Shown one piece after another: positions 53,790 to 62,220 of a DNA stretch of 64,000 nucleotides. The DNA comes from Oscillospiraceae bacterium (GTDB lineage Bacteria; Bacillota; Clostridia; Oscillospirales; Oscillospiraceae). Where the stretch lies: NCBI GenBank assembly GCA_022804995.1, contig JAAWUC010000001.1, forward strand, positions 1-64,000, given 5' to 3'. Each line of letters begins with the position of its first letter. Within the stretch, counting starts at the first letter, position 1. Made by a program: the position numbers and the translations under genes. Under the pieces are notes generated by a model that saw only the letters and a program-made list of their open reading frames with translations, did no database searches and had not been told where the DNA came from.

Positions 53790-56429
53790 ATGAACAGATT
53801 AGCCGCCGGCATCCTTGCCCACGTGGACGCGGGCAAAACCACCCTTTCCGAGGCCATGCTCTATACCACCGGCCGCATCCGCCGCCTGGGCCGGGTGGAC
53901 CACCGGGACGCCTTCCTGGACACCTTCGCCCTGGAGCGGGAGCGGGGGATTACCATCTTCTCCAAGCAGGCGGAGCTGACCGTGGGGGATCTCTCCGTCA
54001 CCCTGCTGGACACCCCAGGCCACGTGGACTTCTCCGCCGAGATGGAGCGGACCCTCCAGGTTCTGGACTGCGCCATCCTGGTCGTCAGCGCCGCCGCCGG
54101 CGTTCAGAGCCACACCTCCACCCTCTGGCGGCTTCTGGAGCGGCAGGGGACGCCGGTGTTCCTCTTCGTCAACAAGATGGACCTCCCCGGCGCGGACCGC
54201 TCCGCTCTTCTCGCCCAGCTCCGAGCCCGTCTGGGGGAGGGCTGTGTGGACTTCACCCTGCCTCCAGACCAGCTCCAGGAGGAGGCCGCCCTGTGCGACG
54301 AGGAGGCCCTCGCCCGCTTTCTGGAGGCCGGGTCCCTGACGGACGCCGCAATCTCCGGCCTCGTCGCCCGCCGGAGGGTGTTTCCCTGCTTTTTCGGCTC
54401 CGCCCTCCGGCTGGAGGGGGTGGACGGCTTTCTGACGGGCCTGGAGAAATACGCCCCCCGGCCAATCCGCCCGGCGGAATTTTCCGCCCGGGTCTACAAG
54501 ATCTCCCGTGACCCCCAGGGGGCCCGGCTGACCCACCTGAAGATCACCGGCGGAACCCTGCGGGCCAAGACCCTCCTCCGGGGGGAGACCGCCTCCGGCG
54601 AGAGCTGGGAGGAGAAGGCGGACCAGCTCCGGGTCTACTCCGGCGCGAAGTTCCAGACCGCCGGCGAGCTCCCCGCCGGATCGATCTGCGCCGTCACGGG
54701 CCTGACCCACACCTATCCCGGCCAGGGCCTGGGCGCGGCCTCCGACGCCCGGCCGCCGGTTCTGGAGCCGGTGCTCCGCTGCCAGCTCCTCCTGCCCGAG
54801 GGGACCGACGTCCACACCGCCCTCTCCAAGCTCCGGCAGCTGGAGGAGGAGGACCCCCAGCTCCATATCCTCTGGAACGAGCGCATCCAGGCCCTCCATA
54901 TCCAGCTCATGGGCCAGATCCAGCAGGAGGTCCTCCAGCGGCTCATCGCCGACCGCTTCGGCCTGGAGGTCTCCTTCGGCCCCGGCAGCATCGTCTACCG
55001 GGAGACGATTGCCGCTCCTGTGGAGGGCGTGGGCCACTATGAGCCCCTGCGCCACTACGCGGAGGTGCACCTGCTCCTGGAGCCGGGGCCACGGGGCAGC
55101 GGCCTGCGCTTCGCCAGCGCCTGTCCGGAGGACAGTCTGGACCGGAATTGGCAGCGGCTGATCCTCACCCACCTGGCGGAGAAACCCCACCTGGGGGTCC
55201 TCACCGGGTCGCCCATCACGGACATGAAAATTACCCTCACCGCCGGCCGGGCCCACCTCAAGCACACCGAGGGCGGCGATTTCCGGCAGGCCACCTACCG
55301 GGCGGTGCGCCAGGGGCTGATGGGGGCGGAGAGCGTGCTGCTGGAGCCCTGGTACCGCTTCCGGCTGGAGGTCCCCCCGGAAAACCTGGGCCGGGCCATG
55401 AGCGATCTGACCAACATGGGCGCCAGCTTCTCCGCTCCGGAAAACGACGGCGAAGCCGCCGTACTGGAGGGCTCGGTCCCCGTCTCCGCCCTGGGGGACT
55501 ACTGGCGGGAGGCGGCGTCCTACACCCGGGGCATGGGCCGTCTCCAGTGCTCCCCGGACGGATACCGCCCCTGCCGGGATCAGGAGGCGGTTATCGCCGC
55601 AGCCGGCTACGACCCGGAGCGGGATTTGGACAACCCGCCGGACTCCGTCTTCTGCGCCCACGGGGCCGGATTTGTGGTCAAGTGGGACCAGGTCCCGGCC
55701 CACGCCCATCTGGGCAGCGGCCTGCGCCTGGCCGAGCCGGAGCCGCGCAGCCCGGAGCCCTCCGCTTCCGCCGCCCGCCCGGCAGCGCCCTATCCCGCCA
55801 CCCGGGAGGAGGAGAAAGCCCTCCAGGCCATCTTTGAGCGGACCTACGGCCAGACAAAGCGCCGGGGCCCCGATCCCGGCGAGGCGTTCCGCCCGCCTCC
55901 CAGGCCCCAGCCCACCGTCCGCCGCACGGTCCCGGACCAGCCCGCCGGACCGGAATATCTGCTGGTGGACGGATACAATATCATCTTCGCCTGGGAGGAG
56001 CTGAAGGCGGCGGCGCGGGAAAACCTGGACGCCGCACGGCACCTGCTGATGGACCTGCTGTGCAACTACCAGGGGTATAAAAAGTGCGCCGTCATCCTGG
56101 TGTTCGACGCCTATAAGGTCAAAGGGAACCCTGGATCTGTGGAGCGCTACCGGAATATCCACGTGGCCTACACCAAGGAGGCAGAAACCGCCGATACCTA
56201 CATTGAGCGGGTCACCTACGAGATCGCCCGGAAGCACCGGGTCCGGGTGGCCACCTCCGACAGCTTGGAGCAGCTGATTATCCTGGGCCACGGGGCCGTC
56301 CGGGTGTCCGCCAGGGACTTCAAGGCGGAGGTGGAGGCCGCAGAGGGCAGCATCGCCCAGATCATCGAGCGCAATAATCTGGGCGGCAGGCAGTTCCGCC
56401 AGCTCCGCCACCAGCTGAAATCCAAATAA
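53790..56429 (+). CDS. TetM/EF-G-like translational GTPase fused to C-terminal YacP/Rae1-type NYN endonuclease domain
   Basis: GTPase motifs AHVDAGKTT, RERGIT, DTPGHVDF, NKMDL; EF-G-like domains; from about codon 722 YLLVDGYNIIFAW, ILVFDAYKVKG, VAYTKEAETADTYIE, VATSDSLEQLIILGHGAVRVSARDF match B. subtilis YacP/Rae1. Confidence 0.93.
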   Translation: MNRLAAGILAHVDAGKTTLSEAMLYTTGRIRRLGRVDHRDAFLDTFALERERGITIFSKQAELTVGDLSVTLLDTPGHVDFSAEMERTLQVLDCAILVVSAAAGVQSHTSTLWRLLERQGTPVFLFVNKMDLPGADRSALLAQLRARLGEGCVDFTLPPDQLQEEAALCDEEALARFLEAGSLTDAAISGLVARRRVFPCFFGSALRLEGVDGFLTGLEKYAPRPIRPAEFSARVYKISRDPQGARLTHLKITGGTLRAKTLLRGETASGESWEEKADQLRVYSGAKFQTAGELPAGSICAVTGLTHTYPGQGLGAASDARPPVLEPVLRCQLLLPEGTDVHTALSKLRQLEEEDPQLHILWNERIQALHIQLMGQIQQEVLQRLIADRFGLEVSFGPGSIVYRETIAAPVEGVGHYEPLRHYAEVHLLLEPGPRGSGLRFASACPEDSLDRNWQRLILTHLAEKPHLGVLTGSPITDMKITLTAGRAHLKHTEGGDFRQATYRAVRQGLMGAESVLLEPWYRFRLEVPPENLGRAMSDLTNMGASFSAPENDGEAAVLEGSVPVSALGDYWREAASYTRGMGRLQCSPDGYRPCRDQEAVIAAAGYDPERDLDNPPDSVFCAHGAGFVVKWDQVPAHAHLGSGLRLAEPEPRSPEPSASAARPAAPYPATREEEKALQAIFERTYGQTKRRGPDPGEAFRPPPRPQPTVRRTVPDQPAGPEYLLVDGYNIIFAWEELKAAARENLDAARHLLMDLLCNYQGYKKCAVILVFDAYKVKGNPGSVERYRNIHVAYTKEAETADTYIERVTYEIARKHRVRVATSDSLEQLIILGHGAVRVSARDFKAEVEAAEGSIAQIIERNNLGGRQFRQLRHQLKSK

Positions 56430-56444
56430 AGTGAGGAGAACGCT

Positions 56445-57344
56445 ATGACACTACTCAAAATTGCCCTCCTTCAGATTTCCCCTGAGGATACTCTGGAGGA
56501 AAACCTGGAAAAGGGCATCATGGCCTGTAGAGAAGCAAAGGAAAAAGGGGCGGATATCGCTCTGTTTCCCGAGATGTGGAGCAATGGCTACCGGATCTAT
56601 GACCGCCCCGCGGAGGACTGGTCCGCCGAAGCCATCCCGGCGGACGGCGCGTTTGTCAGCGCCTTTGGCTGTCTCGCCAGGGAACTCCGCATGTCCATAG
56701 GCATCACCCTTCTGGAGCGGTTTGGGGTCCATCCCCGCAATACCCTGGTCCTGTTCGACCGGTTCGGAGAGCGGAAGCTGACCTGCGCCAAGGTCCACAC
56801 CTGCGATTTTGACGCGGAGCGATACCTGACCCCCGGCGAGGATTTTCACGTTACCGCCCTGGATACCGCCTGCGGCGAGGTCCAGGTGGGCGCTATGATC
56901 TGTTTTGACCGTGAGTTCCCCGAGAGCGCGAGAATTCTCATGCTCAAGGGCGCGGAGCTGATCCTGGTCCCCAACGCCTGTCCTATGGAGATCAACCGGC
57001 TCTCCCAGCTGCGCGGGAGGGCGTATGAAAATATGCTGGCTGTCGCCACCTGCAATTACCCGGACTCCGTCCCGGACTGCAACGGCGGATCCAGCGTCTT
57101 TGACGGCGTGGCCTATCTCCCCGGGCTGGAGGGCTCCCGGGATACCTGTATCCTACAGGCGGGGGGCGCGGAGGGGATCTACCTGGCAGAGCTTGATCTA
57201 GATCAGCTCCGGGCCTACCGGGAAACGGAGGTCCATGGCAACGCCTACCGCCGTCCGCAGAAGTACAGCCTTCTGACCGATACCGCCATTGCCGCTCCCT
57301 TTATCAGGAGCGGCCGGCGGCCTGATAAAGGAGGGTCTGTATGA
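56445..57344 (+). CDS. Carbon-nitrogen hydrolase (nitrilase superfamily)
   Basis: ADIALFPEMWSNGY (Glu), RKLTCAKVHTCDFD (Lys), VGAMICFDREFPESAR (Cys). Confidence 0.9.
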   Translation: MTLLKIALLQISPEDTLEENLEKGIMACREAKEKGADIALFPEMWSNGYRIYDRPAEDWSAEAIPADGAFVSAFGCLARELRMSIGITLLERFGVHPRNTLVLFDRFGERKLTCAKVHTCDFDAERYLTPGEDFHVTALDTACGEVQVGAMICFDREFPESARILMLKGAELILVPNACPMEINRLSQLRGRAYENMLAVATCNYPDSVPDCNGGSSVFDGVAYLPGLEGSRDTCILQAGGAEGIYLAELDLDQLRAYRETEVHGNAYRRPQKYSLLTDTAIAAPFIRSGRRPDKGGSV

Positions 57345-57718
57345 TGACCGCAGATGAGCTGCTGTTTTGGGACAGGCAGCCGCAGCTGCTGCCGCTTTAC
57401 GAGCTGCTGCGGGAGCGCCTGATGAGCGCCTATCCGGAGATGAAAATCAAGGTATCAAAGTCACAGATTTCTTTTTATAACCGGCATATGTTCGCAATGG
57501 CTTCCCCTCCGGTCCGCCGGAGAAAGACGTGGCCGAAGGAATTTATGATGGTGTCCTTCGGGCTGTCCTATCAGATCGACTCGCCGAGGATCGCTATGAG
57601 TGTGGAGGCGTACCCGAACCGCTGGACGCACCATGTTATCGTGGAGAGCCCGGAGGACATTGACGGGACCCTGCTCGGCTGGATTCACGAGGCGTACCTG
57701 TTTTCCGACAGCAAATGA
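57341..57718 (+). CDS. DUF5655-like protein
   Basis: 125 aa; KVSKSQISFYNRHMFAMASPP...FMMVSFGLSYQIDSPRIAMSVEAYPNRWTHHVIVES. Confidence 0.65.
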   Translation: MMTADELLFWDRQPQLLPLYELLRERLMSAYPEMKIKVSKSQISFYNRHMFAMASPPVRRRKTWPKEFMMVSFGLSYQIDSPRIAMSVEAYPNRWTHHVIVESPEDIDGTLLGWIHEAYLFSDSK

Positions 57719-57723
57719 CAAAT

Positions 57724-57760
57724 GAAGGTGGGAGGACAATCTGTCCTCCCACCTTCTTTC
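57724..57760 (+). terminator. Rho-independent terminator
   Basis: 15-bp stem GAAGGTGGGAGGACA-atc-TGTCCTCCCACCTTC then TTTC. Confidence 0.85.
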
Positions 57761-58544
57761 AGTGGTGATGTGAAACAATCAGGGCCAGCCCCAGCAGCAG
57801 GCCCAGCATGGTAGCCAGGCTCCCGAACCGGGTCCGCCAGAGCTGATCCGCCTCGGGCAGGAGCTCCCCGAAAACCACGTACAGCATAGCCCCGGCGGCA
57901 AAGCTCAAGGCCACCCCCAGCAGGGCCGGATCCATCGCCCCCACGGAGTACCCCAGCAGCGCCCCCAAAATGGTAGGCAGGCCGCTGAGCGCCGCCAGAG
58001 AGACGGCATACGCGGGCCTCGACCCGCTGGAGAGCAGGGGCGCGGCAATGCTCATCCCCTCGGGCAGATTGTGCAGGCCAATGATCAGCGCCGCCAGCGC
58101 TCCGCTGTGGCCCGCCGCCGCCTCCCCGGCAAAGGTGGCCCCGATGGCCATCCCCACCGGCATGTTGTGGAGCGCCACCGCCGCCGCCAGCACCAACCCC
58201 GCCGTGCGGAGATTGCGCCGGCCGCAGGCGTACAGCTCCGCCTCCCCGTGTCCGTGGCTGTGGCCGTGGTGGGCCCCCCGGTCAATGAGGCAGTTGAGCA
58301 GATAGGTGCAGCAGAACCCGATGAGCAGCCAGAGCACTACCGGGAAAATCCCCTCCCCCTCCGCCGCGTCGCCAATGAGATCGAAGCAGACCACGCTGAG
58401 CATCACGCCGGCGGTAAAGCGCAGCAGGGCGCTGGTCATCTTGCTGGAGGGGCTGTGGATCGCGGCGGCCAGGGCGGCCCCCAGTGCCAGCCCGCCCGCG
58501 CCCGTCACCAGGGTAATGAGAAAAATTGTCAGATACTGTTCCAT
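57759..58544 (-). CDS. ZIP-family metal transporter
   Basis: HNMPVGMAIGATFAGEAAAGHSGALAALIIGLHNLPEGMSIAAPL; His-rich loop HHGHSHGHGE. Confidence 0.93.
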   Translation of the reverse strand: MEQYLTIFLITLVTGAGGLALGAALAAAIHSPSSKMTSALLRFTAGVMLSVVCFDLIGDAAEGEGIFPVVLWLLIGFCCTYLLNCLIDRGAHHGHSHGHGEAELYACGRRNLRTAGLVLAAAVALHNMPVGMAIGATFAGEAAAGHSGALAALIIGLHNLPEGMSIAAPLLSSGSRPAYAVSLAALSGLPTILGALLGYSVGAMDPALLGVALSFAAGAMLYVVFGELLPEADQLWRTRFGSLATMLGLLLGLALIVSHHH

Positions 58545-58551
58545 TCAGCCC

Positions 58552-60528
58552 TCAGCAAAGCTTTGCCCCCGCGGGGATTTTATCGTCCACCATCAGCAGA
58601 TTCAAGCACTCCTCGCCCTTTTCGGTGTGGACAGCGGAGATGAGCATCCCCTGGCTCTCCTGGCCCATCATCTTCCGGGGGGGCAGGTTGACGATGGCAA
58701 CCAGGGTCTTGCCGACAAGCTCCTCCGGCGCGTACCACTTGGCGATGCCGGAGAGAATCTGCCGGTCCACGCCGGTGCCGTCGTCCAAAGTAAACCTGAG
58801 GAGCTTGTCGGACTTCTTCACCCGCTGGCAGTCCTTGACCTTCACCGCCCGGAAATCGGATTTGCAGAAGGTGTCGAAATCCACCTTTTCCTCCGTCTGG
58901 GGCTCGATCTCGATGGCGGGCAGGGCGGCGCGCCTGGCCTCCTCCTGGATGCGCTCCAGCTCCTCCAGCTCCTTTGCCATGTCGATGCGGGGGAACAGAT
59001 TCTCACCCTTGTGGACCTCCACATCCTCAGGCAGGATGCCGAAATGCCAGGCGCTGTCCCAGGTCCGGGCGGCTTCGTCCGCGCCAATCTGGGCAAAGAT
59101 CTTCCCGCAGCTCTCGGGCATAAAGGGTATCAGCAGGATCGTGCAGATCCGCACAGTCTCCAGCAGATTGTAGAGCACCGTTCCCAGCCGGACGCCGTTG
59201 GCCTCCATGTCCTTGGCCAGGGCCCAGGGGGCGTTCTCGTCGATATACTTGTTGGCCCGCTGTACAGTCTTAAAGATCTCCTCCAGGGCGTTCTGGAACT
59301 GGAACCGCTCCATCTGCTCCTCATAGCGGTTCCGGAGGGAAACAGCCATTGCGCCCAGCTCCTGGTCCAGCTCCGGATTGCTCTGCTTGGCCTCCGGCAG
59401 CTTTCCGCCGAAGTACTTCTCCGCCATGGCGGTGGTGCGGCTGACCAGATTGCCCAGGTCATTGGCGAGGTCTGTGTTGATGGTCTGAATCAGCAGCTCG
59501 TTGGAGAAATTCCCGTCGGCCCCGAAGGGGAAGGTCCGCAGCAGGAAGAAGCGCAGGGCGTCCACGCCGTAGCGCTCCGAGAGCAGGTAGGGGTCCACCA
59601 CATTGCCCTTGGACTTGCTCATCTTGCCGCCGTCCAGCAGCAGCCAGCCGTGGCCGTAGACCTTCTTCGGCAGGGGCAGGTCCAGGCTCATGAGGAAGGC
59701 GGGCCAGTAGATGGCGTGGAAGCGGACGATCTCCTTGCCGATGAAGTGAACATCGGCGGGCCAGAACTTCTCCAGATCGCTGTATCTCTCGTTTTGATAG
59801 CCCAGGGCGGTCATATAGTTGAACAGCGCGTCCAGCCACACATAGACCACATGGCCCGGGTCAAAGTCCACGGGCACACCCCAGGTGAAGCTGGTGCGGG
59901 ACACGCACAGATCCTGCAAGCCGCCCTCGCAGTCGATGAAGTTGTTCACCATCTCATGGACCCGGCTCCTGGGCTCCAGGAAGTCCGTATTCAGCAGCAG
60001 GTCCCGCACGCGGTCCGCGTACTTGGAGGCCCGGAAGAAGTAGGCCTCCTCCTCGGCGTCGTGGACCTCCCGGCCGCAGTCGGGGCACTTGCCGTCCGCC
60101 AGCTGGCTCTCCGTCCAGAAGGCCTCACAGTCCTTGCAGTACTTCCCCTTGTAGGACCCCTTATAGATATCGCCCTTGTCGTACATCTCGCGGAAGATCT
60201 TCTGAATCGCCTCCACATGGTAGCCGTCCGTGGTGCGGATAAACCGGTCGTACTGGACGTTCATCAGCTTCCACAGGTCCAGCACGCCGCCGGGGGCGGT
60301 GACGATATCGTCCACAAACTGCTGCGGCGTGACCCCGGCCTCCTTGGCCTTGCCCTCGATCTTCTGGCCGTGCTCGTCGGTGCCGGTGAGGAACATCACG
60401 TCATAGCCGCACAGCCGCTTGTAGCGGGCCATGGCGTCGGTAGCCACAGTGCAGTAGGCGTGCCCGATGTGGAGCTTGCCCGAGGGGTAGTAGATGGGCG
60501 TCGTAATATAGAAACGCTTGTTATCCAT
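58552..60528 (-). CDS. metG: Methionyl-tRNA synthetase
   Basis: ITTPIYYPSGKLHIGHAY, KMSKSKGNVV, zinc knuckle CKDC...CPDC, C-terminal tRNA-binding domain; AAGGAG before ATG 60528. Confidence 0.98.
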   Translation of the reverse strand: MDNKRFYITTPIYYPSGKLHIGHAYCTVATDAMARYKRLCGYDVMFLTGTDEHGQKIEGKAKEAGVTPQQFVDDIVTAPGGVLDLWKLMNVQYDRFIRTTDGYHVEAIQKIFREMYDKGDIYKGSYKGKYCKDCEAFWTESQLADGKCPDCGREVHDAEEEAYFFRASKYADRVRDLLLNTDFLEPRSRVHEMVNNFIDCEGGLQDLCVSRTSFTWGVPVDFDPGHVVYVWLDALFNYMTALGYQNERYSDLEKFWPADVHFIGKEIVRFHAIYWPAFLMSLDLPLPKKVYGHGWLLLDGGKMSKSKGNVVDPYLLSERYGVDALRFFLLRTFPFGADGNFSNELLIQTINTDLANDLGNLVSRTTAMAEKYFGGKLPEAKQSNPELDQELGAMAVSLRNRYEEQMERFQFQNALEEIFKTVQRANKYIDENAPWALAKDMEANGVRLGTVLYNLLETVRICTILLIPFMPESCGKIFAQIGADEAARTWDSAWHFGILPEDVEVHKGENLFPRIDMAKELEELERIQEEARRAALPAIEIEPQTEEKVDFDTFCKSDFRAVKVKDCQRVKKSDKLLRFTLDDGTGVDRQILSGIAKWYAPEELVGKTLVAIVNLPPRKMMGQESQGMLISAVHTEKGEECLNLLMVDDKIPAGAKLC

Positions 60529-60550
60529 AGGAATTCTCTCCTTGTATCCT

Positions 60551-62029
60551 TCAGATTCTGCCGTACATTCGGACATATTGGCTGAGCTTCTTCGCCAGGG
60601 CGGGGGACGCCTCGCCCCGCAGGAGCCGCCACCGCCAGTTTCCCTTGGCGGTGCCGGGGGTATTCATCCGCCCCTCGGCACCCAGGCCCAGGCAGTCCTG
60701 CATCTGTACCACGAAGGTGTCCGCCACCGAGGACATGCCGCCCCGGATCATCCCCCAGTTGAAGCCCTCGGCCTCATTGAGCCCCAGATACTTCCGGGCC
60801 ATGGTGACGTCGTTTTTGTCCGCCTGGCCCCGCCACTGCATGACCGTCTCATTGTCGTGGGTGCCCACATAGCACACACAGTGGCGGTCATAGCGGTGGG
60901 GCAGATAATTGCTGGGCTCCCGGGCGTCAAAGGCGAACTCCAGCACCTTCATCCCCGGCAGGCCGGAGTCGGCCAGCAGCTTTTTGACCTCCGGGGTCAT
61001 GTACCCCAGGTCCTCGGCGATGATCTTCAGATCGCGAAACCAGCTGGTGAGCACCCCCACCAGGGCCATTCCCGGCCCCTTCCGCCAGCGGCCGTTTCTG
61101 GCGGTGGTCTCCCCGTAGGGCACCGCCCAGTAGCTCTCCAGACCCCGGAAGTGGTCGATGCGGATCACGTCGAAGAGCCGCCCGGCGCCCTCCACCCGGC
61201 GGATCCACCAGCCGAAGCCGTCCTTCTGCATCCGGTCGTAGTCGTAGAGGGGGTTGCCCCACAGCTGGCCGTCGGCGGAGAAGTAGTCCGGGGGCACGCC
61301 GGAGACCTCGGTGGGCACGTTGCCCTCCCCCAGCTGGAAAAACTCCGGCTCCGACCACACGTCGGCGGAGTCCATGGCCACGTAGATGGGCAGATCCCCG
61401 ATGACCCGGATGCCCAGGGAGTGGATATAGTCCCGCAGGGCGTTCCACTGCCGGAAGAAGAGAAACTGGAGGTAGCGGAAGAAGTCCACGTCCTCCGCCA
61501 GCTCCATCCGATATTTCTCCATGGCCTCCGGCCTGCGCAGGCGGATGTCCTCGTCGGGCCAGTCCAGCCAGCTCTTCATGCCGAAGTGCTGCTTGACGGC
61601 CATATAGAGGGCGTAGTCGTCCAGCCAGCGGTTTTCCCGGGCGAAGCGCTCCACCGCCTCCCGATCCCGGCTCCAGCCCTTTTGGAAGGCCCTCCGGAGT
61701 ACGCGGAAGCGGGAGTCGTAGATCCTGCCGTAGTCCACGTACCGGGGCTCCGTGCCCCAGTCGATCGCCTCCAGCTCCGCCCTGTCCAGCAGCCCGTCCT
61801 CCGCCAGGAGATCCAGGTCGATGAAGTAGGGGTTCCCCGCAAAGGTGGAGAAGGACTGGTAGGGGCTGTCGCCGTAGCTGGTGGGCCCCAGGGGGAGGAG
61901 CTGCCAGTATCTCTGTCCGGCGGCTTTCAGAAAGTCGGCGAAGGCATAGGCCTCCCGGCCCAGGGTGCCGATGCCGTACCGGGAGGGAAGGGAGGAGATG
62001 TGCAGAAGAATTCCGCTGCTGCGGTCCAT
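60551..62029 (-). CDS. malQ: 4-alpha-glucanotransferase
   Basis: GILLHISSLPSRYGIGTLG..., RIDHFRGLESYWAVP, AEDLGYMTPEVKKLLADSGLPGMKVLEFAF, YVGTHDNET. Confidence 0.97.
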   Translation of the reverse strand: MDRSSGILLHISSLPSRYGIGTLGREAYAFADFLKAAGQRYWQLLPLGPTSYGDSPYQSFSTFAGNPYFIDLDLLAEDGLLDRAELEAIDWGTEPRYVDYGRIYDSRFRVLRRAFQKGWSRDREAVERFARENRWLDDYALYMAVKQHFGMKSWLDWPDEDIRLRRPEAMEKYRMELAEDVDFFRYLQFLFFRQWNALRDYIHSLGIRVIGDLPIYVAMDSADVWSEPEFFQLGEGNVPTEVSGVPPDYFSADGQLWGNPLYDYDRMQKDGFGWWIRRVEGAGRLFDVIRIDHFRGLESYWAVPYGETTARNGRWRKGPGMALVGVLTSWFRDLKIIAEDLGYMTPEVKKLLADSGLPGMKVLEFAFDAREPSNYLPHRYDRHCVCYVGTHDNETVMQWRGQADKNDVTMARKYLGLNEAEGFNWGMIRGGMSSVADTFVVQMQDCLGLGAEGRMNTPGTAKGNWRWRLLRGEASPALAKKLSQYVRMYGRI

Positions 62030-62150
62030 GAAATCACTCTCTTCTTTTCAAATTTGGGGTTTTCATATTATCTTACCATTGAAACCGCCTCCTGTAAAGG
62101 GCGATTTTGGCGGTTGGGAGCTCTCCGGCGTGAAATCGGCTTCTCCGGCC

Positions 62151-62179
62151 TTGCAACAGGCCTCCAGGCATGTTATAGT
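62151..62179 (+). promoter_or_regulatory. Sigma-A-type promoter for the SLH-protein gene
   Basis: TTGCAA-N17-TATAGT. Confidence 0.8.
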
Positions 62180-62220
62180 AAAAAAGAGAATCCCATCAAG
62201 GAAAAAGGAGAATTGCGAAA

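Noticed and set aside
53799-56411. 870-aa minus-strand ORF
   Set aside because: Exact antisense of the GTPase-NYN gene; low-complexity Gly/Leu/Val/Gln-rich translation typical of shadow ORFs in GC-rich coding DNA, no recognisable domain.
58306-60585. 759-aa plus-strand ORF
   Set aside because: Antisense to metG and the end of the ZIP gene.
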